Numbered from the stretch's first letter, positions 22,672 through 34,941 are shown. The stretch is 64,000 nucleotides of DNA from Steinernema hermaphroditum (GCA_030435675.1 CM059622.1:12958001-13022000); one strand, 5' to 3'. The notes: a model not told the origin generated them from the sequence alone. Numbers and translations: made by a program.

Positions 22672-23975
22672 ATGGAGCGCTACGAGAAGGTCCAGGTGAT
22701 TGGACGTGGCGCGCACGGCATCTGCCATCTCTGCCGACGGAAAGACGACAAGAATCGCGAGAAGGTGGTCGTGAAGACCGTTTCGTTGGAAGGCCTCGGC
22801 GAGAAGGGCGAGGAAGCGATCATGGGTGAGTTCTCGGGCTGATTCTGATGTTTGCAGTTGAATTTAGGCGAAGTAAGAGTGCTACGGATGCTGCGGCACC
22901 CGAACATCATCAGATTCCACGAGAGTTTCCGCCACGAGGGCGCGCTGAACATCGTTATGCACTATGCAGAAGGCGGGACGCTTGAGCGGCTCATCCACGA
23001 GCAAAAGCAGCCTTTCCAAGAGAACCGCGTTATGTACTACTTTACCCAGGTGTGTAGCTCACGCTTTGCTCAGTTTAGGGTTTGTTGAATTATGCAAAAA
23101 TGGCGCATTAATTGAGACGCCACTTTTTCGACCGCTCTAACGGTCTGGACTGCTTGCAAATAAGATTCTCTGAGACGTGTCTGTTCCTGCAAACACAATT
23201 TTACTTGCAGACAGACTTTTTAGACATATTTATGTTCCATGTCTAGACAAATGAAATCTGTTGATCGGTTGCAATGTCTCTAAACGTTCTGCAATTTCAG
23301 ATAGTGATGGCACTCGACTTCATGCACTCAAAACAGATCCTCCACCGCGATTTGAAGACTCAAAATATCCTCCTGAACCGACGGCAGACGATGGTTATGC
23401 TCAGCGATTTCGGCATCAGCAAGCAGCTGACAATGAGGAGCGTCGCTTCGACCGTCGTGGGAACGCCGAACTACTTGTCCCCAGAAATCTGTGAAGGTCG
23501 GCCGTACAACCAGAAAAGTGACATTTGGTCTTTGGGATGCGTTTTGTTCGAACTGGTTGAACTGCGCAGAGCATTTGAAGGCGAAAATCTCAGTTCGATC
23601 GTGCTCAAAGTTACCAAAGTAAGGTGACCTTTCCTGCAAATGCGATTTCAGTCATTTTAGGGTAACCATAATCCGATTAGCGATCGTGTGTCCCAACAAG
23701 TCAGAATACTCATCGAGCGGATGTTCAACCTGAACGAGAAGGAGAGACCGAGTGTGAAAGGCAAGCATTCCTCTTGTTTGTTCATCCTGAACATTTTTTG
23801 TTTAGAGATACTGACAGAACCGATAGTTCTCCACATGGTAATGCACTTGAACCTCGACATGGGCCGCATATCGCCGATGAATCCGCTGACTTCCGGATGT
23901 AGTACGTACGCTGACCGAAGAGTGGCGGCAAATCGACAGCTGAGGACGACGCCCGCCGCCGCGTCACTGAAATGA
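22672..23975 (+). CDS. nekl-2: NIMA-related kinase, NEK8/NEKL-2 type
   Basis: Five exons: 22672-22825, 22868-23049, 23301-23618, 23661-23760, 23806-23975; 307 aa, all phases agree. The start ATG directly follows TTTCAG. The whole protein is a Ser/Thr kinase: G-loop GRGAHG (residue ~11), catalytic Lys in VVVKTV, Glu in the EVRVLRML helix, HYAEGGTLERLI hinge, HRDLKTQN catalytic loop, SDFGISKQ, activation segment TVVGTPNYLSPE, DIWSLGCVLFEL, and RPSVKEIL at the end, then a short tail beginning LDMGRISP. NEKL-2/NEK8 kinases act in cilia, and in nematodes in endocytosis and moulting. As in nematode NEKL-2, no RCC1 repeats follow. Intron 4 uses a GC donor (AAAG/GCAAGC). NEKL-2 versus other NEKs rests on remembered motif similarity. 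Confidence 0.9.
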
Positions 23976-24126
23976 AACAACACTCGAATACAATATCACT
24001 TATAAATATACGTTATCAATATAAACTATGCATAAAAATGCGATACCTCTATGTATTACGGCCTAGAACAACAGTGTACAACAACAAACGAAACAAAAAT
24101 TCAACAACTGTGGGCGGGTGCGACCG

Positions 24127-25631
24127 TCAAACACATCCTCGGATATGAAGCCATCCGATGAGCAAGGGTGAAGTGGCAATGGTGGCGACGTAGGCCGTTC
24201 GGACCCGTTCACTGAAGAATGGCGCAACCAAGGCTGCACCGAAGGTGAGTGCTGGAAGAAGGCTGCGACAAAGACTGATTCGGGGAGCGTCGGACTCTCG
24301 GAGATCGGGAAGCTGGCCCTGGCTGTAGAAGTCGTCCAGCATTCTGCAATTCCATCGAATGAGATTCAGAATCAAGGGTCTGTATTACTTGTCCTTCTCC
24401 TGGAACCGATCCATCAGCCACTTCTTGCGCTCTTCGATGTCATTTGGGATTTCGGAGGGAGCGAACCGACGGACGTGGATGTGGATGTTCTGGTATTTCG
24501 GATTTCCACACACAAATTCGAACATGTTCGGAGCTCTGCCGTGGCGACCTTCTTGTCTGAAACACGGAGGGATAGAAGGACTCCACTACATTTCCTACCT
24601 TGTTTGTCCATAGGCGATGGTCACATCATACACCGCATCAAGCGCACCAGCCTTTGTCAACCCGTCCAGAGCATTCGAAAATCCTCCTGCTCTCGGCACA
24701 AGAACGTTGTTCATCTTGGGCACTCCGATCTTCTCGCAGATCTCCTCTGACTTCTTGATTGTGTCGGGCCTCTTCTTCGAAAATCGCGTTCCTTCAGGGA
24801 AAATCGAGAGCCAGAAGGGTTCACCGATTGACGCGAGATAGTTCAGTTGCCGTTCCACCGGCTCTTTTCGATATTTTCCAAATCTTCTCACATAAACGTA
24901 TCCGTGCTGAAAAGTGGTGGTCATTCGTTCGACCAAATGCGATTTACCTGATAGATGTACCACCCGAATAAGGGGACAAAGTGAATCGCGTCCTTGAGCA
25001 TGAATCGGACCATGTGTTCTCCGCCCTCTGGAGACTGGCGAGCGGCCAAGCCATCGATAAGAACCCAGTCGACTAAATTGTTTAACTAATGAGGTACCAA
25101 GACGAGACATAGGCCTTACCATCGGATTGGTGATTGCCGATAAGGAGAGCCGACTCCTTCTTCATTCTGATCTCGTCGATATCGCCATAGTAGTTTATCT
25201 AAAAGCCGTCAAAGTTACTGTCATGTCCATCCTTGATGACTCATAGTCTCATGATCAGAATCTTGACAGACTGTCCGATAGATTGTCTTAAGGATTCGTG
25301 CCTTGCCAACTGAATATGCAAATTGTCTGTCTGATATTGTCTAGACCAGATATTGGGAATCAGTCTATTCACATATGTCACAGTCTATTGCGAACGAATG
25401 TTGAAATCAACATACCGTAACGCCAGAGAGATTTTCGAAGATGAAGAGACAAGTCCTCTTGTACATCGTGTAGAGCATGTTGTCTAGAACTCGAAAGCAC
25501 TTCGCCGGAAGAACCCAAGAAGCGGCGCCTATTCCTAAAGCTGCAGTGGCGAACGGAAGCTGCGACCCGGCTAAGTAGAACGCCGGCACGGTAACCCTGA
25601 GGTCATGCGCCGCTACGAGAATGGTAAGCAT
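24127..25631 (-). CDS. 1-acylglycerol-3-phosphate O-acyltransferase, AGPAT5 type (copy 1)
   Basis: Minus strand, six exons: 25416-25631, 25120-25198, 24948-25072, 24599-24906, 24389-24556, 24127-24343; 370 aa with consistent phases. N-terminal membrane segments (LAGSQLPFATAALGIGAASW), a catalytic NHQSDVDW (HX4D) made across an exon join, FPEGTRF acceptor-binding motif (about residue 185), PRAGGF and YDVTIAYG, a basic helix WLMDRF-QEKDK, and a C-terminal hydrophobic pair. Length and motif order fit AGPAT5/LCLAT enzymes, which acylate lysophosphatidic or related lysophospholipids in ER or mitochondrial membranes. The GT at the apparent stop after EKD is a donor (45-bp intron), so the protein extends to the TM end. 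A paralogue lies at 30272-31557, almost identical over the last 630 bp. Confidence 0.9.
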
Positions 25632-25865
25632 TGCACTACACTACTCTACTCTACTGCTTGGCAACCTGAAAGTGAGAAAAACTAGAAACTACCACCACCA
25701 GAGAGACAGATCACAGATAACACACAGATGGACACCGAAAACACCCCACGACCCCTGAAAGATGGAACACTGCTCCACACAGAACGTTTATCGAAATATA
25801 CATGACTATTCGGCGGCCACAACTGCAAAAATATTCGTACAAACCGCAAAAGCAAAAATAAATAT

Positions 25866-26739
25866 TCAGTTGTCGTTCTTCTTCTTGTTGTTGCTGTTGC
25901 TCTTTTCCTTTTGAATAAGAACACGGAGAATGTAGCGGAACAGGTCGATGAAGTCAAGGAAGAGGTCCAAGGTGTGCCAGATGTAATCGTTGTCTCCGAT
26001 GCGCTTCTTGTACACGATCTTTTGGGTGTCGTACAGGATGAGAGCGCAGCTGACGAAGAGTCCAGCCCACATGAAGAGAGGGCTGGCGTGTCCGCCGAAG
26101 AACGTAGAGATGAGCATGCACATGAGGACAGAGCTGATAATTCCTTAAAGCAAAAAAGTATTAGTGAAGCCAGTGAGAGAATAGTACTACCTCCGAGGTG
26201 AAGGAACTTGTTGGAATCAGCATAGAGAGCGGCAAGACTGAAGCATCCAAAGACGCATCCGGAGATCATGAAGGCGCTGAAGACCAGCTTCGGCTCAATG
26301 TCGATGGCAACCTCAAGGAGAGGTCCGAGGCTGTATCCGGAGCACGCCGCTAACGCGAGAAGGAAACCAAGACGCTTCATTTCATTGGTGCGAGTGGCGG
26401 GAGTGAAGGCAAGAGAGAGCATGCATCCAATGGATCCGAAAAGAGTGACGATATGCATGATCGAGGTTTCTGGCATAAGGAAGAATCCAATAGCGCCAAC
26501 GGTCGCGGCCATCAAAGTCAGAGACAGAGCGCCATAGACGTTGCGCAAGTGATCTCGCACATCCTTCTCACTGAAATAAATTTCCAAATTAAAATCAAAA
26601 TTAATCCACAGGAAAATTACAGTTTGTTCTCCAGCGTGGTGAAAATGCTGCTGAAGTTGTCGAAGAAGCCAGGTTCATTGCGACGCTGATTCGAGCTGGA
26701 GAAGTAACGGTCGCTGACGCGATCAAAGAGCGTTGCCAT
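25866..26739 (-). CDS. Bax inhibitor-1 (TMBIM6-type) ER membrane protein
   Basis: Minus strand, three exons: 26621-26739, 26191-26570, 25866-26143; 258 aa. Begins MATLFDRVSDRYF; the core has HLRNVYGALSL, then six to seven hydrophobic segments, including GYSLGPLLEVAI and FMISGCVFGCFSLAALYAD. The conserved C-terminal GDNDYIWHTLDLFLDFIDLFRYIL carries the acidic pair of the BI-1 calcium-leak pore, and the tail is Lys/Asn rich (KKKND), as in BI-1. BI-1 proteins sit in the ER and moderate calcium leak and stress-induced death. It is preceded by a GC-rich GAGCGAGC stretch (27060-27140) that may be its promoter. Splice phases are clean. Nematodes have several TMBIM genes, so no symbol is given. Confidence 0.92.
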
Positions 26740-29700
26740 TGTCACTGAAAATGTTTCAAGCTGAATAGTAAAATGATGTCAGCAGTAATAGAACAGACAA
26801 CGCGCTTATGTCTAGCAGAATGATTTGCAGAAGGATAAGTACAACCGACCCCTAACTACAAATTACAACGAAATGAACTGGCTGTACACAGTAAACACTG
26901 CTGACGCGGCAGAGCGGTCGTTTCGAAATCTCAGAAACAGTTTCCAGAAGCGTCACAGCAGCTAACGCAGTCGCTATCGCGCAAAAACGGCGAGACGTGA
27001 ACGCCGCAATATGTAAGGAAGCCGCCGCGGACTGAAAAGTCGATTCGCGCCATCCGAAATGCCGAGGCGAGCGAGCGAGAGCGAGTGCGGTGGATGGGGC
27101 GGACAGAACGCCGCCGAGGGGCGAGCGAGAGAGCGCGTCGTTGATTAGTGCCCCAGTTGTCGCCGCTCTCTCCGTACGATGACGTCAGCACTGTTGTCGT
27201 GGCGCGTGTGGTTCCGCTCGCGACGCACGAGTGATACGATGATAGTGATCACACAAATATTTATACACGAAAAATTGTAATTCACCCGATTGAGACGATC
27301 AAAAATTATTATACAAGTGCTGCGCAAAAATTTGCGTTCAAATACCATAATTAGATACATAAATCACAAATTTCTGCTTCGGGAAATCCGCTTCCAATGA
27401 ACAACGAACGTCAAAAGATTCCCTCATCTCCGAATCTTCTTTTTCATGAATCTGTTAGCGGCGTAGTAAAATACCGGAGGTGACTCCTAAATACAATCCG
27501 AAAAATATTCGAACATTTCGCTAACTCATCCACGCCTAAATTCTCGCGTGTCCACACAAACAAGCCAATTATTTCTACTTGGCTATTATAACAAGTTGAG
27601 GGTAAGGAACAATGGACCGCTCAGAATTCCGAGAATGCCAAATAGTGAGCGCTCTCGGTCATGTTCGGAATAAACCGCCTGCATCTTCTGACTGTCTCCT
27701 TTTGCAAATCAAGACAGTCTGCTGAATAGCTGTCTAGTCTTGCACACTTCTCCGAAAGCAAGGATCAGAGAGCGGTCGTATGGTGGCATACCGGTTTGAG
27801 CAAAACCGGAACACTGATGGCCAATCCATCGTCATCATCCCAAAAAGTCTATTTGAGCAATACTAGCAATACCGATATGGTGACTTCCCGATTCGGATGA
27901 TGTAGTCTCATCGCTAACTATCAGAGAATGGCCTTGACCCCAACCATATAACACACAGCTTCTTACTGATAGGATGCTCATTGCGGAAAAGCTTCTTTGC
28001 TAAATATCACCGCTTTTACAGTTGAAACAAGAGTTAGCTCATGCAAAGAAATGGGCTAAAGTTGTTAGAAAAAGTGAAAAAAAAAGTCCATTTTCCGACG
28101 AATTTCATCAATATCGAACATTATTAGCATGATAAACAGGAAGAAAGAAGCCCTAATGGATAAATTATCAAGAAACGGCATCGCCATTACGAATTCGAAG
28201 ATCAAACCCGTAAACATCCATCTTCGACGCTACCGTACTCTCCTAAATCAAATAATGCCTCCTTAGCAGTTGACAACAGGTGCATTAAATGGCAGCCAGG
28301 CAGGCTGGGAGCGTGAAACGGTGCCGACCGAATACAAATAAGTCATTAACCGTCCCCGCATCCCCATGACAACAAAAGGACCTTCTTCTTCAGAACAGCG
28401 CGTTAGTCGACGTGTCACAGTCAACGCTGACGTCGAAGGAGTTATGGTAAAAGTTCGCGAACATTCGGATTAGTGCAGGCGTGAAGGGAACCATATGCGG
28501 TGCAATCGATCGAATGGGATGTGACACACATCGATTAGGGAAATTGACGGAAGGGGAATCGAAATCGATGCGATCATCAGGCATCAGGGGGAACAAAAGA
28601 GCTGACGTAAGGTTAATGGTGATTAAGGTACATCTCTTCACAATCATGACCGAACAACAAGTGCATAAAAGGGGCCATTATAAGAGCTGACGAACGTTTA
28701 TGTATCGGGGGAGTTGTAAGTCCCATAGAAACCTTTCACATCACAAAATACGAAATACATATATCTACAGGGCGACTTCAGTTCAATGTGTATAAAAAGG
28801 TGATACTCCGACATAACGTTCTGTATTATATAATCTACTATTATAAGTACCCACCGAATAAGAAACAGTCACAAATAAGCCTACAGGATTAAACTTGAAC
28901 AACAACGATTCTATAAGTGCCAGTCCTGTGCCCAGCCCGCAGGACTACTCTTGTCTCCATCCGAAAGGCAATAAGTGGAATCGAAATCGATGAGATCATC
29001 ATCATAAGGAGAACAAAAGAGCTGACGTAAGGTTCATGGTGAGTAAGGTACATCTCTCCGCAATCATGATCGAAAAACAGGTACATAAAAGGGGCCATTA
29101 TACGATCTAACGAACGTTTATATATTTTAAGGGAATTCTAAGGCTCACAGGTCAGGAAACAGTTACAAAAAAACCTACAGGATTATACTGGAGTAAAACA
29201 ATTCCGTGAGCTCCGATCCTACCTACTGATGTTTCCACCTGAAAGACCATTAAGCCTTTTGTGTGTTTACCGGTGTCTTTTTACCGCCCGCAGGACTGTT
29301 TGGCTTATAGTACCAAGTACGTGCGAATTCGCTCGCAACCGCGTTTAGAGGTTATAAATAAACAAATGCTCCATCGCTCTGTTTTCGTGATCAACGATTT
29401 CATCGATCAAAGCATGTTCTAATGCACTAAATGTAACAGTTAGGTCGGCGATAAACAGACTTAAGACGAGGACAGGAAACGACTTGAACGGGGTATCGGT
29501 ATAAGACGTGATTCAATCTGTTCATCCTTAATAAAGTACTACCTAATAATCATTAGTCACCACAAAATACGTCTTTCTACAATCATCAAGCTCCAGGTGG
29601 CGTCACTATTGGCCCTGTGACGACACAGAATGACAAAGAATCCTCGAAAATGTTGTTTTGCGCTGGTATGTCGTAAGGTGAACGACGAAAAGCCAAGTGA

Positions 29701-30271
29701 CGTCATTGAGCATGTGACGGATCAAAGGGTCTAAAGGTCGTGTAGTCAAGTGCGATAAGTGACAATTCAATGATCAATGCATGACAACGCCAGCAATGAG
29801 GTGCTACTGATCTCCTGAGTGATCCCCAGTACTGAGAGGGACTTAATGATTTGACTGCCATTCGGACCCGTTTTTATTCTTTATGAATCTGTTATTTATA
29901 CAAAAAGTAGGTCCTTTTTCATAACGCGATCTATAATGTTAACAGAAAATAAGTATGAAACCGATATACCAAATGCAGCCAGAAGGAAGACACGGAAAGG
30001 TACAGTCAACGACAAAACACTGAGCTCTTCTACTGGTGCGATGACCGGTCACGTTCCAGCGACCGCCAAAAACGACGCCGTTTGAGTCGTAGCTGGTATA
30101 AATTAATAAATCACTGGTTGCTGCCAGCTTCCCTGTTTACTTTGTAGTGCCTAAGGTGGCAGAAATTCCTCTAGTGAATGGACTTTATGGCAGTAAATTT
30201 AGAATCATCAGCAAAGTACTTTATGTACAACATCCTATGTAACTTTTCCACTTTAGGTTGGAAGGCCGATA
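26740..30271. other. 3.5 kb intergenic region with degenerate repeats
   Basis: No gene recognised. 26930-27240 is GC-rich, with GAGCGAGC repeats upstream of the Bax inhibitor gene. 28550-29270 holds a degenerate tandem repeat listed separately. The rest is AT-rich without coding signal. Confidence 0.5.
28552..29270. repeat. Degenerate tandem repeat, period about 290-420 bp
   Basis: GAATCGAAATCGATG..GATCATCA, GAACAAAAGAGCTGACGTAAG, GTAAGGTACATCTCT and ATAAAAGGGGCCATTATA recur in the same order at 28552-28710 and 28976-29131. The flank AACAGTCACAAATAAGCCTA at 28865 recurs at about 29158. Identity is about 80-85% by eye. Neither copy has a long ORF. Confidence 0.8.
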
Positions 30272-31557
30272 TTAGACGCATCCTCGGATATGGAGCCATC
30301 CGATGAGCAAGGGTGAAGTGGCAATGGTGGCGACGTAGGCCGTTCGGACCCGTTCACTGAAGAATGGCGCAACCAAGGCTGCACCGAAGGCAAGTGCTGG
30401 AAGAAGGCTGCGAGAAAGACTGATTCGGGGAGCGTCGGACTCTCGGAGATCGGGAAGTTGGCCCTGGCTGTAGAAGTCATCCAGCATTCTGCAATTCCAG
30501 CGAATGAGATATAGAATCAAGGCTCTGTATTACTTGTCCTTCTCCTGGAACCGATCCATCAGCCACTTCTTGCGCTCTTCGATGTCATTTGGGATTTCGG
30601 AGGGAGCGAACCGACGGACGTGGATGTGGATGTTCTGGTATTTCGGATTTCCACACACAAATTCGAACATGTTCGGAGCTCTGCCGTGGCGACCTTCTTG
30701 TCTGAAACACGGAGGGATAGAAGGACTCCACTACATTTCCTACCTTGTTTGTCCATAGGCGATGGTCACATCATACACCGCATCAAGCGCACCAGCCTTT
30801 GTCAACCCGTCCAGAGCATTCGAAAATCCTCCTGCTCTCGGCACAAGAACGTTGTTCATCTTGGGCACTCCGATCTTCTCGCAGATCTCCTCTGACTTCT
30901 CTATCGCATCGGGTCTCTTTTTCGTGAATCGCGTTCCTTCAGGAAAGATGAGCAGCCAGAAAGGTTCGCCCATCGTCGATAGGTAGTGAAGCTGTCGTTC
31001 CACAGGCCCTTTCTTGTATTTTCCGAATCTTCTGACGTAGATATACCCGTGTTGATAAATGTACCACCCGAACAAGGGGACGAAGTGAATGGCGTTCTTA
31101 ACCATCACTCGAAACATGTGCTCTCCGCCTTCTGGGGACTGTCGAGAAGCCAACATTTGGGAGACCGCCCAGTCAACTAGAAGATGCATATTTTACGCAA
31201 AACAGAACACTTGGGATTTACCATCTGATTGGTGGTTGGAAATGATGATGGCGGATTCTTTCTTCAACCTGAGGTTTTCGATATCCCCGTAGAAATTTAT
31301 CTAAAGGATTGTGAAAAGGTTCTGAGCTGTGAATAACCTACCGTAACACCAGATAGGTTCTCAAAAATGAAGAGACATGTTCTCATATATGTCTTGTAAA
31401 GGAAGTTGTCCAGTGCCCGAAAGCATCTCGCAGGAAGTACCCAGGAAATAGCGCCGATGCCCAAGGATACGGTAGCGAACGGCAGTTGTGAACCGGCCAA
31501 GTAGAGGGTTGGAATGACAGCTTTGAGCTCGTGTGCTGCCACGATGACGCTGAGCAT
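30272..31557 (-). CDS. 1-acylglycerol-3-phosphate O-acyltransferase, AGPAT5 type (copy 2)
   Basis: Minus strand, five exons: 31342-31557, 31222-31300, 30744-31176, 30534-30701, 30272-30488; again 370 aa. Carries the same motifs as copy 1 (HX4D across an exon join, FPEGTRF, PRAGGF, terminal hydrophobic pair). The third exon equals exons 3 plus 4 of copy 1 without the intron after GWYIYQ. From about 30275 to 30902 it is nearly identical to copy 1, introns included, whereas the upstream 650 bp of coding sequence differs at many positions (e.g. AAHELKAVIPTLY against AAHDLRVTVPAFY). Same orientation as copy 1, with 4.6 kb between the two genes. Role as for copy 1; both look intact. Confidence 0.9.
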
Positions 31558-32542
31558 CGTGTAGCTGCTGATTAGCTCAGTCTGTAATTATAGTGAAATA
31601 GATCAAGGAGCCGTGGCGATGATCTTCTCCGAAACAGAAGAACTCAAAATGGGCACGAAATCCTCTAGACTTCAATGTGCACAACTTTCAAATAGGAGCT
31701 TCCAGATCTAGATGGGAAGAAATGGTAGTAAAAATAGGAGAAAGGCTATACAGTACAGTTAGTCACGGCCATAGCGCGGCTGATACTCGTCAGTGGCATG
31801 TTCAGCAACACGATAAGACTAATTTGAGGGACTCTATTGAGGACGAATGAACTAATCACATGAAGGAGTCAGAAACAACTTAATCAATGATTGATTCACC
31901 ATAATGGAACTAACGGAAAGTTCCACGTCGAGCGATATATGGTGCTTTAGCCAAACTGCACATCTAACTAGTATCCTATAAACTTGATCATGTGACAAGT
32001 TAGAGTCAGAGGTTCACATCCAAAATTCTTCTGTTTTTCTTCTGAGTTATCCTAAAGCACTAATTGAATGGATGGTATATGTCTAAAAATGCCGATACAA
32101 TCCACATCACACGACGATTCGAGAGCTTGCGAGATAATCTGGAAAGCAAATCCCCTTCCTAATGGCAACTTAGCACCTCTCACGGAGCCCTATTAGTGCC
32201 TCATTTGCTAATGCATTCGAGCGTCGCCACGGAGCCCCACATCGAGTCGCCCATTCACAAAGACCGTCGCTCCGTGTGGCACGCATTTGGTAAACTTCGA
32301 ACGCTTGAAACGTTTTGAGAAGAGCGCCGAAACGGCAGTCGCAACCCGAAAATAAACAACGTTCCGTCGTCGTCCTTTTCAAAAACATTTTGGCGCGCAC
32401 GCGACCAGGCCCACGAATAATCGATGAATTCTATTTATTCACACCTCGTGATTGTCATGCATCCGTCTACGCGCCGTTTTTTGCACCACTATCTACTTCT
32501 GGCGCGTCTACTACTGTCCATGCTCACCTCTTTGCAGATCTC
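31558..32542. other. Intergenic, no gene recognised
   Basis: Flank between the acyltransferase copy and the next orphan-family gene. The frame of that gene is open further upstream (to about 32315), but an acceptor TTTGCAG lies just before its signature ATG, so the upstream part is treated as non-coding. Confidence 0.5.
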
Positions 32543-33433
32543 ATGGAAACCGTTTCGCTCGATTTCATTACAAACGTCTACAGCTACTACTACAAAAGCG
32601 TGGTTAAAAATTTCTTCCGCGCAGGCACCGTTTGGAGCGGCGCCGCCAAAGAATTCGACAAACGCATATTCGATGCCTACATTGTCGTCTATCTTCCGCC
32701 GTGGCCCGATGCCGCCTTCGTCCTCGCGCTGATACGTGACAGCAACGGAAACTTCCAGCGATGGCATCACAAGCAGTGGGAGATCAACTGGCCGTTTGGT
32801 CGAATCCGACAGCTGATGCTCTGTGGCGTCGGGCTACGATGTGACAAGAACTGGCGGAGCGAGACTCTCGAAGATGTTAGCCGACTGTGCTCCTTGCCGC
32901 CGGCCGACGGCGAAGATACCTCCCTGGCTTTCATCAACATGCTCAACAAGATGGACGACACGCATTGGGGATGGACGATCATCCCGCAGATCCACCCCGG
33001 CTTCAAGAACCTCAAGTTCAGAGGCGTCACAAGCAGCTTGATCCCATTGTTCCGACCGTTCTTCGCGCAAGTCTACTACTATGCCAAGGTGAAGAGCGTC
33101 GACGTCGCCGACTTCCCCTTCGGCAACTCCATGTACGCGGCGCCGATCAACACCTTCTTGAACTTTGAGCTGCGCATGAAGATCATGGGCAAAGGCTCCG
33201 GCATCAATCAGATCATCATGGGCGGCTTCGAGTACTTCGCGAAGCGACGGAAGGACATGGTGCCCAGAAGCATAATCATCACGACGCCGTTCCTCGAGAG
33301 AAAGTTCCTGAGGCATCTGAAGAAGATCCACACTCAGCTTCGGTGCAAACATGTCGAGTGCGAGATCTGCGCGCGCGACTTCGACGTCGAGACGGCCCCC
33401 TTGGATGAGATCACCTTCGTTGCTCACGTTTGA
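32543..33433 (+). CDS. Orphan repeated nematode family, member E (296 aa)
   Basis: Single-exon ORF; start METVSLDFITNVYSYY fits the family signature and TTTGCAG ends 5 bases before it. The body is GC-rich in codon use, unlike members A and B, with aromatic-rich segments (QWEINWPFGRIRQLMLCG, then DTHWGWTIIPQIHPGF). The C-terminus has C-KHVE-CEIC-ARDF, a possible zinc site matching CIFC and CIVC in members D and F. AATAAA follows at about 33458. No enzymatic motif. An antisense frame over the same bases is a shadow. Confidence 0.7.
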   Translation: METVSLDFITNVYSYYYKSVVKNFFRAGTVWSGAAKEFDKRIFDAYIVVYLPPWPDAAFVLALIRDSNGNFQRWHHKQWEINWPFGRIRQLMLCGVGLRCDKNWRSETLEDVSRLCSLPPADGEDTSLAFINMLNKMDDTHWGWTIIPQIHPGFKNLKFRGVTSSLIPLFRPFFAQVYYYAKVKSVDVADFPFGNSMYAAPINTFLNFELRMKIMGKGSGINQIIMGGFEYFAKRRKDMVPRSIIITTPFLERKFLRHLKKIHTQLRCKHVECEICARDFDVETAPLDEITFVAHV

Positions 33434-33934
33434 ATCGTTAATTGTTGTCGACTTCTAAATAAAACCCAAAAACCTCGGTGGATTGTAATTGTACACGGTG
33501 ATCGATGTGATAATTACTGTGTAGTTGTGAATGACGCGAGGAAGCGCTGATCTCAGAATAAATACTATGCTTGATCGCCCATGAGAGTGTCATGTTAACA
33601 CATGCTGTTGTTCTATATTTTGTTATAAATAAACGAGAATTTTAAACGATAATGCCTCACGAATTTTCATTTCGCAGCGTCTCTCTAGCTTTCTAAGCTG
33701 TCGACTGCTCGTAGCAGGTCGTTTTCGTGTCGAGATCAAGCTCATCAGCTATTGCAAAATTGGCCAGTTTACCTCATTTGCCTTGGCTGGGGGGGGAGTA
33801 AAGTAGGGTCTAATCAATAAAGCTCGCCTAGCTCTATGTAGCAGTGCATCAAATTACTATGTTTCATTGCTGTTTTCGGCCTAAGAGCCTGACTTTTGTG
33901 GAAAAATCGTTATTATGCCTTATGTTTTGCAATA

Positions 33935-34602
33935 CAGGGTGTCAAGAAAATACTGTGACGCGGAAAAACAACTATAACTTTTTATTGAACACACGAATCA
34001 ACGCACGTAATACATCATTCGAAAGAGCAGAAAATTCTGAACAACACATACATCACTCGCATTCAAAATGACTTCCTCCTGCCGCTATGCAGGCGTTCAA
34101 GCGCTTTCGGAAAGAGTGCAGAATAGACGCTATCATTTCCGGAGTTATTTCATCCCAAGCCTTCTCGAGGGCGCGTTTGAGCGAGTCCAATTACTTTTGC
34201 TTGAAAGAGCAGGCTTTCTTCTCCATGTTACCACAAATGGCGAAAACCAGGGAGTTCACATCGGGTCAGTTCCCGAGCGGAACATCCTTGACAATTCTTG
34301 TCCCAGAAGGGCGCGGTGGGTGGCCTCGCAGGAGTGGAAATTATTTTTAGCGCTGTAGGCAGGGGCCCTGTCCTGCTGGAGCTTCCATTCAAAGTTTATT
34401 TTATTCTCCTGTGTCTGGGGAATCACGAGATATACAAAAATTAGCTCTCGTTAATTTTCTGCGTTGATCCTAGCCCCTTTTATGATGAAAATGAGCCTGG
34501 TTTTATCTATCCAAGAAATTCATGCCCCAACCAGCGCAGTTTTTGGGGAAGTGGTTTTTTTCCACTGTCACAATGTGCAAGGAACCTTTCTAAGACACCC
34601 TG
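33935..34602 (-). mobile_element. Internally deleted mariner-type transposon
   Basis: Ends CAGGGTGTCAAGAAAA (33935) and, in reverse from 34602, CAGGGTGTCTTAGAAA, each flanked by TA (33933-33934 and 34603-34604), the mariner target duplication. 668 bp against about 1.3 kb for a complete element. The minus strand still carries the end of a transposase: LKRALEKAWDEITPEMI, then a RKRL-ACIAAGGSHFE type C-terminus (about 34040-34200), with stops upstream. Inactive. Confidence 0.8.
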
Positions 34603-34941
34603 TATGATCGTTTATCAAGCCGCGGACTATCGGGTAGACCCCTTTATGCCTACCCCATCCGAGAAAAAAGGGGTAAACTGGCCATTTTTACTGTAAACTG
34701 CCCACAAATCCACCGTATTTTACACCCCCACGCGACCGTCGCGGTACATTGCGAATTCAGGGATTTCGTTGCGGGACCACAATTGACCCACCCCTTGCCC
34801 ACCTCTGGTGGAGGAACGAATGGTCAGAAAGTCACTCTCGGCAAGATCGAAAAGAAAGCGCGACTCCGAGTACAGTGGCGCTGCGAATTACTGTGGGTGG
34901 GTCAGTAGAGAAACAACCCTAGTTACGTGAGAATCCTTCAG

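Noticed and set aside
32834..33427. 197-codon minus-strand frame
   Set aside because: Antisense of orphan-family member E, caused by its GC-rich codon use.
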